A stretch of DNA of 64,000 nt from Silanimonas lenta DSM 16282 (GTDB taxonomy: Bacteria; Pseudomonadota; Gammaproteobacteria; Xanthomonadales; Xanthomonadaceae). Under the pieces are notes generated by a model. The model saw only the letters and a program-made list of their open reading frames with translations. It had not been told where the DNA came from and did not search any database. Each line of letters starts with the position of its first letter. Position 1 is the stretch's first letter. Of this stretch, positions 16,318 to 23,418 are shown piece by piece. Location of the stretch: NCBI RefSeq assembly GCF_000429065.1, contig NZ_AUBD01000005.1, positions 248,001 to 312,000 on the forward strand. The letters run 5' to 3'. The position numbers were made by a program, and so were the translations under genes.

Positions 16318-17181
16318 ATGCGCATCGCGCTCGCCACCGCCATCGCTGCCTTCACCCTCGACGAGGACCTGCCACCCCTGCGTGCAGCGCTGGAGGCCCG
16401 CGGCCATCACGCCGAGCCGGTGGCCTGGGACGACCCCACGGTATCTTGGGCGCGCTTCGATCTCGTGCTGCTGCGATCCACCTGGAACTACACCCAGCAG
16501 CCGGACGCCTTCCTGCGCTGGTGCGAGGCCGTGGCCGACCGGACCCGGCTACTGAACCCGCCCGCTCTCGTGCGCTGGAACACCGACAAGCGCTACCTCG
16601 GCGAGCTGGCCCAGGCCGGCCTGCCGGTGGTGCCCAGCCACTATCTCGCGCCCGGCGAGGACCCGGCCGGCTTCCCGGCCTTCGACGAGTTCGTGGTGAA
16701 GCCCTGCATCGGCGCCGGCTCGCGCGACACCCAGCGTTACACCGCGCCGAACCGCGCCGCCGCCGTGGCCCATGTCCGGCGCCTGCTCGAGGCCGGCCGC
16801 CATGTGCTCGTCCAGCCCTATCTCGAGGCGGTGGACACGCAGGGCGAGACCGCGCTGCTGTTCTTCAACGGCCACTACTCGCACGCCATCCGCAAGGGCC
16901 CGCTGCTGGCCCGCGACGGCGAGGCCACCCGCGCCCTGTTCGCCCCCGAGGCGATCACGCCGCGCGAGCCCAGCGCAGCGGAGTTCGAGGTGGCGCACCG
17001 GGTGCTGGCCGCCATTCCCGGCGGTCTCCCGCTCTACGCCCGCGTCGATCTGCTGCCCGGGGCCGACGGCCCGCGGCTGCTGGAACTGGAGCTCACCGAG
17101 CCCTCGCTGTTCTTCCCCTTCGCGCCCGGCTCGGCCGAGCGCTTCGCCGCCGCCCTCGACACCGTCCTCGCCACGCCATGA
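16318..17181 (+). CDS. ATP-grasp family ligase of unknown substrate
   Basis: A 287-residue cytoplasmic protein. The N-terminal third is a Rossmann-like pre-ATP-grasp domain with VLLRSTWNYTQQPDAFLRWC. The ATP-grasp core has FDEFVVKPCIGAGSRDT (strand plus glycine-rich lid), HVLVQPYLEAVDTQGETALL and the metal ligands in LLELELTEPSLFF. The VKPCIGAGS and RSTWNY motifs recur in a widespread family annotated only as RimK/glutathione-synthetase-like; none has a settled substrate that I know. It follows rfbD by 22 bases and overlaps the Nudix gene by four bases (ATGA), so the two are probably co-translated. A link to rhamnose metabolism is unproven and may be positional only. Confidence 0.75.
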   Translation: MRIALATAIAAFTLDEDLPPLRAALEARGHHAEPVAWDDPTVSWARFDLVLLRSTWNYTQQPDAFLRWCEAVADRTRLLNPPALVRWNTDKRYLGELAQAGLPVVPSHYLAPGEDPAGFPAFDEFVVKPCIGAGSRDTQRYTAPNRAAAVAHVRRLLEAGRHVLVQPYLEAVDTQGETALLFFNGHYSHAIRKGPLLARDGEATRALFAPEAITPREPSAAEFEVAHRVLAAIPGGLPLYARVDLLPGADGPRLLELELTEPSLFFPFAPGSAERFAAALDTVLATP

Positions 17182-17666
17182 TCTACACCCCCATCGTCGG
17201 CACCCTCGGCTACGTGCTCTCGCCCGACGGCCACCACGTGCTGATGGTCCACCGCAACGCCCGGCCGGAGGACCAGCACCTCGGCAAGTACAACGGTCTC
17301 GGTGGCAAGCTCGAGGCCGACGAGGACGTGGCCGCCGGCATGGCGCGCGAGCTGCACGAGGAGGCCGGCATCACCGTCACCGCCATGGAGCTGCGCGGCA
17401 CCGTGAGCTGGCCGGGCTTCGGCAAGCAGGGCGAGGACTGGCTGGGCTTCATCTTCCTCATTACCGCCTTCGAGGGCGAGCCGCCGCCGGCCAACGAGGA
17501 GGGCACGCTGGAATGGGTGCCGCTCGAGCGCCTGATGGACCTGCCGATGTGGGAAGGCGACCGCCACTTCCTGCCGCTGGTCTTCGACGGCGACCGCCGT
17601 CCCTTCCACGGCGTGATGCCCTACCGCGATGGACGCCCGGTGCGCTGGGCCTACTCGCGCTTCTGA
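17178..17666 (+). CDS. Nudix hydrolase, MutT/8-oxo-dGTP diphosphatase-like
   Basis: A 162-residue Nudix protein. The full Nudix box G43-x5-E49-x7-R57-E58-L59-x-E61-E62-x-G64-I65 is intact, so Mg2+-dependent pyrophosphohydrolase activity is expected. LGKYNGLGGK just before the box and the downstream WPGFGKQGEDWLGFIF segment are typical of the MTH1/MutT-like branch acting on oxidised purine nucleotides. It overlaps the ATP-grasp gene (ATGA) and its last 16 bases overlap the convergent propeller-protein gene. The exact nucleotide substrate is inference. Confidence 0.87.
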   Translation: MIYTPIVGTLGYVLSPDGHHVLMVHRNARPEDQHLGKYNGLGGKLEADEDVAAGMARELHEEAGITVTAMELRGTVSWPGFGKQGEDWLGFIFLITAFEGEPPPANEEGTLEWVPLERLMDLPMWEGDRHFLPLVFDGDRRPFHGVMPYRDGRPVRWAYSRF

Positions 17667-18985
17667 GCCGTGCTACCCGCGGGCGCGGCGACGCGCCGCA
17701 GCCAGGCCGCCCGCACCCGCGTGCCCTCGGGGCCCGGTTCGGTCCAGGCCAGCAGGGCCTGATCACCCGCAGCCGCAAGCCGCGGGTGGCCGATCTGCCG
17801 CCCCGGCGGCAGGCGCACCACGTCCTGCCGCGCGCGCACCCGGCCGCGATGATCGAGCTCGGCCACCCGCAGCACCGCCGCCTCGCCCTCGCGCCCGATC
17901 CAGCTGGCAAGAAAGCCGCCGCCGAAGGCCGCGAGATCGACGCGACCCAGCACGCCCTCCCCCGCCTCCAGCACCGAGGCCGGGCCGAAGCCGGCGCCCT
18001 CGCGCGGGCTCAGGGCCAGCTTCACCTCCAGCGGGCCTTTGGCCATGGTCGGCCAGGCCACCGCCGCCACCGCACCATTCGCCGCCGCCGCCGGCCCGTT
18101 CACCGGGCAGCCCGGCATGCGCCAGCCATCGGCGGCCACCGCCTCCGGCGCCCGCCAGCGGCCGTCCGCCCCGCGTCGCACCACGGCGATGTCGCGGATG
18201 CCCTCGGCATGGTCGCGGTACACCGCCAGCACCTCGCGGCCCCGGCGCACCAGATCGGTCTGGCAGCAGGAACAGGTGTCGGCGTCCAGACGCGCCGGCT
18301 GGCGCGGCACGCCGTCGCGGCCCAGCACGGCGGCGCGCAGGCTCATCGGGCCCTCCTCGTGCCCGTGGGCCGGTGCCACGCCGTGGCCGGCGCCGTGTCC
18401 ATGCCCCGGCGCCGGAGCGGCATGGGGCTCCTGCCGCCCGTCCAGCCAGACCAGCAGCACGCGATCCTCGCCATCGGGCAGCAGGGAGACGAAGCCGTGC
18501 TGCACCGCCTGCCCGTCGTCGTTCACCCGCGTGGGCGCGCTCCAGCTCTGGCCGCCATCGGTGCTGCGCAGCAGGTGGATGTCGTAGGCATAGGGCGAGG
18601 CCGCCGAGGTCCGCAGCACGAACCCCACCCAGTCGCCGTTGTCGAGCACGGCCAGCGCCGGGAAGTCGGCCCAGTTCACGAACCAGTCGCGGCCCCGCGC
18701 CACCTCGCCGCGCTGCACCGGCGCCGTGGCACCGGCGGGGAAGCGGGCGAACTCCAGCCGGGTGTCCTCGCCCTCGCGGCGCTGCCAGCCGAGCAGCAGC
18801 TCGCCCGAAGGCAGGGCAAGCACGCTGGGCTGGGCGCTGCCCGGGCCCGGCGTCCAGTCGAGCCCCTGCACCTGCAAGGCCGAGGGCGGCGACGCGGCCG
18901 GCAGCCCCATCGACAGGAGCAGCAGCCCGGCAGCGAGCAGCGCCCGCCCCCGGCCCATGCTGCCCGGGCGCACGGCCGCGCTCAT
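17651..18985 (-). CDS. Exported sialidase-fold (beta-propeller) protein with His-rich and CSCC motifs
   Basis: A 444-residue secreted protein, signal peptide about 1-30. One clear Asp-box, STDGGQSW, is at residues 141-148, and repeated WLDGR/LLAWTEPG-type strands suggest a six-bladed sialidase-like propeller. Sialic-acid-cleaving residues are not recognisable, so glycosidase activity is unlikely. Two features are odd. A loop at residues 188-209 is rich in His-Gly (PGHGHGAGHG and AHGHE), and residues 237-242 read TCSCCQ, with GCPVNGP at 292-298. Such Cys and His clusters suggest metal, perhaps copper, binding. Its start overlaps the stop of the HAD phosphatase (ATGA) and its 3' end overlaps the Nudix gene by 16 bases. 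No characterised function is known to me. Confidence 0.72.
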   Translation of the reverse strand: MSAAVRPGSMGRGRALLAAGLLLLSMGLPAASPPSALQVQGLDWTPGPGSAQPSVLALPSGELLLGWQRREGEDTRLEFARFPAGATAPVQRGEVARGRDWFVNWADFPALAVLDNGDWVGFVLRTSAASPYAYDIHLLRSTDGGQSWSAPTRVNDDGQAVQHGFVSLLPDGEDRVLLVWLDGRQEPHAAPAPGHGHGAGHGVAPAHGHEEGPMSLRAAVLGRDGVPRQPARLDADTCSCCQTDLVRRGREVLAVYRDHAEGIRDIAVVRRGADGRWRAPEAVAADGWRMPGCPVNGPAAAANGAVAAVAWPTMAKGPLEVKLALSPREGAGFGPASVLEAGEGVLGRVDLAAFGGGFLASWIGREGEAAVLRVAELDHRGRVRARQDVVRLPPGRQIGHPRLAAAGDQALLAWTEPGPEGTRVRAAWLRRVAAPAGSTAQKRE

Positions 18986-19701
18986 GCCGCCACGCCCTCT
19001 TCCCAGCGCGCCAGCACCGCCGGCACCGCGCTGGCGTGCTCGACGCTGGCGAAGCGCGGATGCGCGGGATCGACCTCGGCCCGCTCCAGGGCCCAGACCA
19101 GCGGATAGGGCACGTGGATGCCCCAGCCACCGAGCGCCAGCACCGGGGCGATGTCCGACTTCAGCGAATTGCCGACCATGGCAAAGCCTCCGGCCTCGAC
19201 CTCGAACTCGCGCAGCAGCCGGGCATAGCTCGCCTCGTCCTTCTCGCTGACGATCTCGATGCGCTGGAACAGGTCCGAAAGTCCGGAGGCCGCCACCTTG
19301 CGCTCCTGGTGGAACAGGTCGCCCTTGGTGATGAGCACCACGCGGTGCGTCGCCGCCACCGCCGCCACCGCCTCGCGCACCCCCGGCAGCAGTTCCACCG
19401 GGTGCTGGAGGATGGACTTGCCCAGGGCCACGATGCGGTGCAGGTCGGCGGCGCTGATGCGCTCGCCGCTCAGGGCGATGGCGGTCTCGATCATCGACAG
19501 GGTCATGCCCTTGGCGCCGTAGCCGAACAGGCGGATGTTCTCGCGCTCGGTGGCGAGCAGGCGCTCGTGCACCCCGGCATCGGCCAGGTCCACGTAGCGC
19601 CCGACGATGCGCTCGAACTCGGCATGCGCCGCCTGGAAATAGGTCTCGCTGTGCCAGAGGGTGTCGTCGGCATCGAAGCCGACCATGCGGATCGTGGGCA
19701 T
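18982..19701 (-). CDS. HAD family phosphatase
   Basis: A 239-residue haloacid-dehalogenase-fold hydrolase. Motif I is FDADDTLW with nucleophile D10 and acid/base D12; motif II is the threonine in VVLITKG; motif III/IV lies in FAMVGNSLKSDIAPVLALGG. The cap is helical (C1 type), as in YjjG/phosphoglycolate-phosphatase-like enzymes. The substrate cannot be told. It is the first gene of a reverse pair and its stop overlaps the propeller-protein start. TACACT stands six bases before the ATG with no ribosome binding site. Confidence 0.85.
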   Translation of the reverse strand: MPTIRMVGFDADDTLWHSETYFQAAHAEFERIVGRYVDLADAGVHERLLATERENIRLFGYGAKGMTLSMIETAIALSGERISAADLHRIVALGKSILQHPVELLPGVREAVAAVAATHRVVLITKGDLFHQERKVAASGLSDLFQRIEIVSEKDEASYARLLREFEVEAGGFAMVGNSLKSDIAPVLALGGWGIHVPYPLVWALERAEVDPAHPRFASVEHASAVPAVLARWEEGVAA

Positions 19702-19707
19702 CGGTGC

Positions 19708-19713
19708 AGTGTA
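19708..19713 (-). promoter_or_regulatory. -10 box six bases before the HAD phosphatase start (leaderless pattern)
   Basis: TACACT, then GCACCG, then ATG on the reverse strand. The hexamer and the spacing are identical to those at pssA. Confidence 0.5.
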
Positions 19714-19797
19714 ACCGCCCATCCCTGACCTCCGGCGCATCCCGTTTTCACCCGCGACAAGGCAGGATGCGCCCTCCCCCGGCCCTTCCGGATCCCC

Positions 19798-20937
19798 ATG
19801 TCCGCATCCCGTTGCCTCCGTCTCCTGCTCCCGAGCCTGCTGCTCGCCACCACCGCCGCCTGGGCGGCGCTGCCACCGGCCATCCCGTCCAGCGCAGGCG
19901 CCCCGGCGGAGGCCGGCGCCGCTCCCGCCCCGGCCTCCGATGCCCCCACCACCGATGCCGGAGGTCTTACCACGCTCGCGCCCGTGGTGGTCACCGGCAT
20001 CCAGCCCGGCCCTGGCCTCTGGCAGGTGCGTCGCCATGGCAACACCCTCTGGATCGTGGCCACCTTGAGCCCGCTGCCCAAGCGCATCGACTGGGAGCCA
20101 CGCGAACTCGACGCCCTGGTGGCCCGCGCCGACCGCGTGCTCACCCCGCCGCGTTTCGAGATCGACGCCGAGATCGGCTTCTTCGGCCGGCTGCGCCTGG
20201 TGCCCAGCGCCCTGCGCGCCCGCAACAATCCGGAGGACCGTCGCCTCGCCGAGATCCTGCCCCCCGAGCTCTATGCCCGCTGGGAAGTACAGAAGGCGAA
20301 GTATCTCGGCCGCGACCGCAGCATCGAGCGGCGCCGCCCCTTCATCGCCGCCTACGAGCTCACCGAGGCGGCCTACCGCGAGCTCGACCTGCGCCGCGAC
20401 AACATCGTCTGGAAGCGCGTCGAACGGCAGGCCAGGCGCCATCAGCGCGAGATCGTGCCGGTATCGGTGCAGCTGAAGCTCGAAGACCCGCGCGAGGCCC
20501 TGCGCGAGTTCGAACGCAGCGGCCTTGACGACATCGCCTGCCTCGAGGCCACCCTGGCCCGGCTGGAGAACGACACCCGCAACATGGTGCTGCGTGCCAA
20601 TGCCTGGGCGGTGGGCGACCTTGCCGCCCTGCGTGAACTGCCCTTCGAGAGCGAACTGCGCGCCTGCGCCCTCGCCCTGCTCGGCAGCGAAAGCCTGAAG
20701 AAGCGCGGCTTCGCCGAGCTGCCGCGGCGCAGCGTGGAGGAGTGGGTACGGGTGGCCGAGGAGAGTCTCGCCCGGCATGCCACCACCGTGGCCGTGGCCG
20801 ATTTCCAGCTGCTCACCAATGACGACGGCCTGCTCGCCGCGCTGCGCGCCCGCGGCTACGAGATCATCGAACCCGGCACGGACGCGACGGCCAGCCCCAC
20901 GGACGGGCCCGCGCCGCCCCTTGAATCGGCGGAGTGA
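19798..20937 (+). CDS. TraB/GumN family protein, exported, with altered active-site motif
   Basis: A 379-residue protein with a signal peptide (1-23, cut after AWA) and a Pro/Ala-rich spacer to about residue 60. From PVVVTGIQPGPGLWQVR the TraB/GumN fold follows (about 65-365). GumN is encoded at the xanthan gum cluster of Xanthomonas, and the wider family includes Tiki metalloproteases. Active members carry a G-x-x-H metal motif in the first strand pair; here the equivalent segment reads IVATLSPLP (86-94), lacking the histidine. A catalytic role is therefore doubtful, and it may be a binding or structural envelope protein. It lies alone, divergent from the HAD phosphatase. Family assignment is good; function is unknown. 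Confidence 0.8.
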   Translation: MSASRCLRLLLPSLLLATTAAWAALPPAIPSSAGAPAEAGAAPAPASDAPTTDAGGLTTLAPVVVTGIQPGPGLWQVRRHGNTLWIVATLSPLPKRIDWEPRELDALVARADRVLTPPRFEIDAEIGFFGRLRLVPSALRARNNPEDRRLAEILPPELYARWEVQKAKYLGRDRSIERRRPFIAAYELTEAAYRELDLRRDNIVWKRVERQARRHQREIVPVSVQLKLEDPREALREFERSGLDDIACLEATLARLENDTRNMVLRANAWAVGDLAALRELPFESELRACALALLGSESLKKRGFAELPRRSVEEWVRVAEESLARHATTVAVADFQLLTNDDGLLAALRARGYEIIEPGTDATASPTDGPAPPLESAE

Positions 20938-21019
20938 CGCCCCTATCCCTCGCCTCGCGGAAGGGCCGGGCCCCGATGCCCGTCCTTCCGGCCCACCGCC
21001 AACGAGGGAGGAGAGGACG

Positions 21020-21457
21020 ATGCTCCACCGCAACCTGTTCCCACGCGATGTCTTCGCCGAGCTGGACCGCCTGCAGCGCGACGTACAGGACCTGTTCGGG
21101 CTCAGCCCGAGCATCCGCGGCAGCGCCCGCGGCGGCTTCCCGGCGCTGAACATCGGCAGCACGCCGCGCTCGGTCGAGGTCTATGCCTTCGCCCCGGGCA
21201 TCGATCCGGCCACGCTGGAACTCACGCTCGACCGCACGGTGCTCACCCTCTCGGGCGAGCGCAAGCCCGCCGAGCCGCCCACCGAGGGCAGCACCACCCA
21301 CGTGCAGGAACGCTTCGCCGGCCGCTTCCGCCGGGTGGTGAACCTGCCCGACGACATCGACCCCGACGCGGTCACGGCCGACTACCGCGACGGCGTACTG
21401 CACGTGAGCGTGCAGCGCCGCGCCACCGCCCTGCCGCGCCGTATCGATGTGCAATGA
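21020..21457 (+). CDS. Small heat-shock protein Hsp20 (first of a tandem pair)
   Basis: A 145-residue alpha-crystallin-domain chaperone that holds unfolding proteins. The N-terminal arm MLHRNLFPRDVFAELDRLQ is followed by the domain (about 38-130), with VEVYAFAPGIDPATLELTLD, the L-x-L-S-G-E block LTLSGER and the VTADYRDGVLHVSV strand. The C-terminal I-x-I motif is not obvious. The start follows the strong site GGAGGAGAGGACG. Its stop overlaps an in-frame ATG of the second Hsp20, but that gene more likely starts 18 bases later. Two adjacent different Hsp20s suggest hetero-oligomers (inference). No heat-shock hairpin or sigma-32 promoter was recognised. Confidence 0.9.
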   Translation: MLHRNLFPRDVFAELDRLQRDVQDLFGLSPSIRGSARGGFPALNIGSTPRSVEVYAFAPGIDPATLELTLDRTVLTLSGERKPAEPPTEGSTTHVQERFAGRFRRVVNLPDDIDPDAVTADYRDGVLHVSVQRRATALPRRIDVQ

Positions 21458-21474
21458 GCCCGGAGGAGACCGCC

Positions 21475-21864
21475 ATGAACGCCGTGACCCATTCCACGTC
21501 CCCGCAGGACAGCCCCGCCGAAGCCCGCGAGGCGCCCGCGCTGCGCCCCCGCGTCGACATCCGCGAGGACGGCACCGGCATCACCCTGGTGGCCGACCTG
21601 CCGGGAGTGCCGAAAGACCGGCTCGAGCTGCGCGTCGAGGGCGACCAGCTCGCCATCGACGCCGAAATGGCCATCCCGGCACCGGACGACATGGAATCCG
21701 TGCACGGAGAGGTCTCCGTGCCGCGCTACCGCCGGGTGTTCACCCTCAGCAAGGAACTCGACCCGGAGGGCATCAGCGCCGATCTGCAGCAGGGCGTGCT
21801 GACGATCCGCATTCCCAAGGCGCGCCACGCCCAGCCGCGGCGGATCGCCGTGCGGGTGGGCTGA
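21475..21864 (+). CDS. Small heat-shock protein Hsp20 (second of a tandem pair)
   Basis: A 129-residue Hsp20 with a shorter N-terminal arm rich in Ser/Pro/Glu and the alpha-crystallin domain at about 25-115: VDIREDGTGITLVADLPGVP, RLELRVEGDQLAI and ADLQQGVLTIRIPKA. The C-terminal IRIPKA carries an I-x-I-like anchor that the upstream paralog seems to lack. Start choice: an ATG at 21454 overlaps the previous stop, but GGAGGAG at 21462-21468 sits six bases before the ATG at 21475, so the latter is used. It is followed by a short gap and the convergent nrdJb. Confidence 0.88.
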   Translation: MNAVTHSTSPQDSPAEAREAPALRPRVDIREDGTGITLVADLPGVPKDRLELRVEGDQLAIDAEMAIPAPDDMESVHGEVSVPRYRRVFTLSKELDPEGISADLQQGVLTIRIPKARHAQPRRIAVRVG

Positions 21865-21885
21865 AACGCCCCCCGCCCGGGGCCC

Positions 21886-22623
21886 TTAGCCGCACTTCGA
21901 ATAGCCGCAGTTCAGGCAGGTCTGGCAGCCGTCCATCAGCACCAGGGCCTTGGTATTGCACTTGGCGCAGAGGGTGGCCGAGGGCGGGAAGCTGGTGCCC
22001 TCGCCGGTCACGGCGATGTCGCTGCCGGCCGCTCCTTCGCCCTTCCTCAGGCCCTGCTCGTAGACTGCGCGCTTCTCGGCGATCAGGGCGCGCTGCTCGT
22101 CGCTGATCGCCGGGTCCTTGATCAGGCCGATCGACTTCATGTGCTCCTCGATCACGCTGCCGATCTCGGCGATGATCGAGGGCATGTACACGCCGCCGGC
22201 CTTGAAATAGCCGCCGCGCGGATCGAACACGGCCTTCATCTCCTCGGCGAGGAAGGTCACGTCACCGCCCTTGCGGAACACCGCCGAGACGATGCGGGTG
22301 ATGGCGACGATCCACTGGAAGTGCTCCATGTTCTTCGAGTTGATGAACAGCTCGAAGGGGCGGCGCAACTCGTGCTCGGTGCCCGGGTTCAGCACGATGT
22401 CATTGATGGTGACGTAGAGCGCGTGCTCGAACAGCGGCGATTTGATCTTGTAGGTGGCGCCGACCAGGACCTCCGGGCGCTCGAGCTTCTCGTGCATCTG
22501 GATGATCTCGGCGCTGGGCGCCGGGGCCGGCGTGGCGGCGGGAACGGGGCTGGCGGCCTTGGCGGCGTCCTCCGGAGTAGCGACGCTGTACGCCTTGATT
22601 TTCTTGGTGATCTTGATGGCCAT
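21886..22623 (-). CDS. nrdJb: B12-dependent ribonucleotide reductase small chain (NrdJb, TSCPD/zinc-ribbon)
   Basis: A 245-residue partner of a split class II ribonucleotide reductase. The central region (about 45-165, from EKLERPEVLVGATYKIKSP) is the TSCPD-type domain that in single-chain NrdJ enzymes follows the catalytic barrel. The C-terminus is a cysteine-rich ribbon (LCAKCNT, GCQTCLNCGYSKCG) likely to bind zinc and to take part in thiol re-reduction of the active site. The N-terminal 40 residues are a Lys- then Ala/Pro-rich linker. The a/b split is known from Pseudomonas aeruginosa. AGGAG lies seven bases before the ATG. It is last in the reverse cluster nrdJa - H1-like gene - nrdJb. 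Confidence 0.87.
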   Translation of the reverse strand: MAIKITKKIKAYSVATPEDAAKAASPVPAATPAPAPSAEIIQMHEKLERPEVLVGATYKIKSPLFEHALYVTINDIVLNPGTEHELRRPFELFINSKNMEHFQWIVAITRIVSAVFRKGGDVTFLAEEMKAVFDPRGGYFKAGGVYMPSIIAEIGSVIEEHMKSIGLIKDPAISDEQRALIAEKRAVYEQGLRKGEGAAGSDIAVTGEGTSFPPSATLCAKCNTKALVLMDGCQTCLNCGYSKCG

Positions 22624-22698
22624 GCGGGCGCTCCTGCGCGCGGGACGGGTATTGCGTGGGGTGTTGCAGGGAAATCGGGATCGACGGGAAAGCCCCGC

Positions 22699-22724
22699 CC
22701 CACCCCGCCGTGAGGCGGGGCGGG
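22699..22724 (-). terminator. GC-rich hairpin after the H1-like gene
   Basis: An 11-bp stem with one wobble pair and a 4-base loop lies in the 117-base gap between the H1-like gene and nrdJb. Only a short T-run (CTTT) follows several bases later on the reverse strand. It may attenuate rather than end transcription into nrdJb. Confidence 0.35.
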
Positions 22725-22740
22725 AACGGGCCGCCCGGCC

Positions 22741-23286
22741 TCAGCGGCGGGCGGTCTTCTTCGCGGCTTTCTTCGCCGTCTTCTTTGGTGCCGCCTTCTT
22801 CGCGGCGGCCTTCTTCGGTGCCACTTTCTTTGCGGCAGCCTTGGCCGCCGTCTTCGGCGTGGCCTTCTTCGCCACAGCCTTCTTCGGTGCCGCCTTCTTT
22901 GCCGCAACCTTCTTTGCCGCGGCCTTCTTCGGCGCCGCTTTCTTCGCCGCTGCCTTCTTCTTGCCGAGGCTGGCCTTGACCTTCTTCGCCGCGGCGTCGA
23001 GCTCGCGCTTGGCCGCCGCCACCTTCTTGCGGGCATCGCCCGCCACCTTGGTGACGGCCTTGCCCGCCTTCGAGGCACGCGCCTGCTTCAGCTTCGCCTT
23101 GGCGGCCTTCTTCACCTTGGCCACTTCGGCCTTGGCGGCCTTCTCCACCCTGGCCACCTCGGCCCTGGCCTTCTCCACCACCGGCGCCGCCTTCGCCTTC
23201 ACCTGCTCGACGACCTCGCTGGCCTTCTCGCCGACCGCCTCGACGGCCTGCGCAAGGGTGGTGGTCACACCGTTGCCATTGCTCAT
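22741..23286 (-). CDS. Histone H1-like / AlgP-like Lys-Ala-Pro repeat protein
   Basis: A 181-residue, very basic protein. Residues 1-70 are an amphipathic, probably coiled, Ala/Glu/Lys/Val helix (TTLAQAVEAVGEKASEVVEQ and following). From about residue 105 it is almost entirely short repeats of KKAAAKK, APKKA and VAKKA types, ending KKTAKKAAKKTARR. This is the organisation of eukaryotic-like H1 tails found in AlgP (AlgR3) of Pseudomonas and Hc-type proteins, which bind DNA non-specifically. GGGAG lies seven bases before the ATG. It sits between the two ribonucleotide reductase genes on the same strand. The repeat tract (about 22744-22975) is prone to length change by slippage in codon-sized units. 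DNA binding is inference from composition. Confidence 0.85.
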   Translation of the reverse strand: MSNGNGVTTTLAQAVEAVGEKASEVVEQVKAKAAPVVEKARAEVARVEKAAKAEVAKVKKAAKAKLKQARASKAGKAVTKVAGDARKKVAAAKRELDAAAKKVKASLGKKKAAAKKAAPKKAAAKKVAAKKAAPKKAVAKKATPKTAAKAAAKKVAPKKAAAKKAAPKKTAKKAAKKTARR

Positions 23287-23418
23287 GGAACACTCCCGTA
23301 GGGTGCTGCGCTCACGCGTGCGTCGGGGCCGGGGCACGCTTTCCGGTCGGGCCCGCCTCGCCGGGGCAGGTCGGACGGGCCTCGATGTCCGGGCCGCGGC
23401 GGGCTGCCGCGGCCCCGG

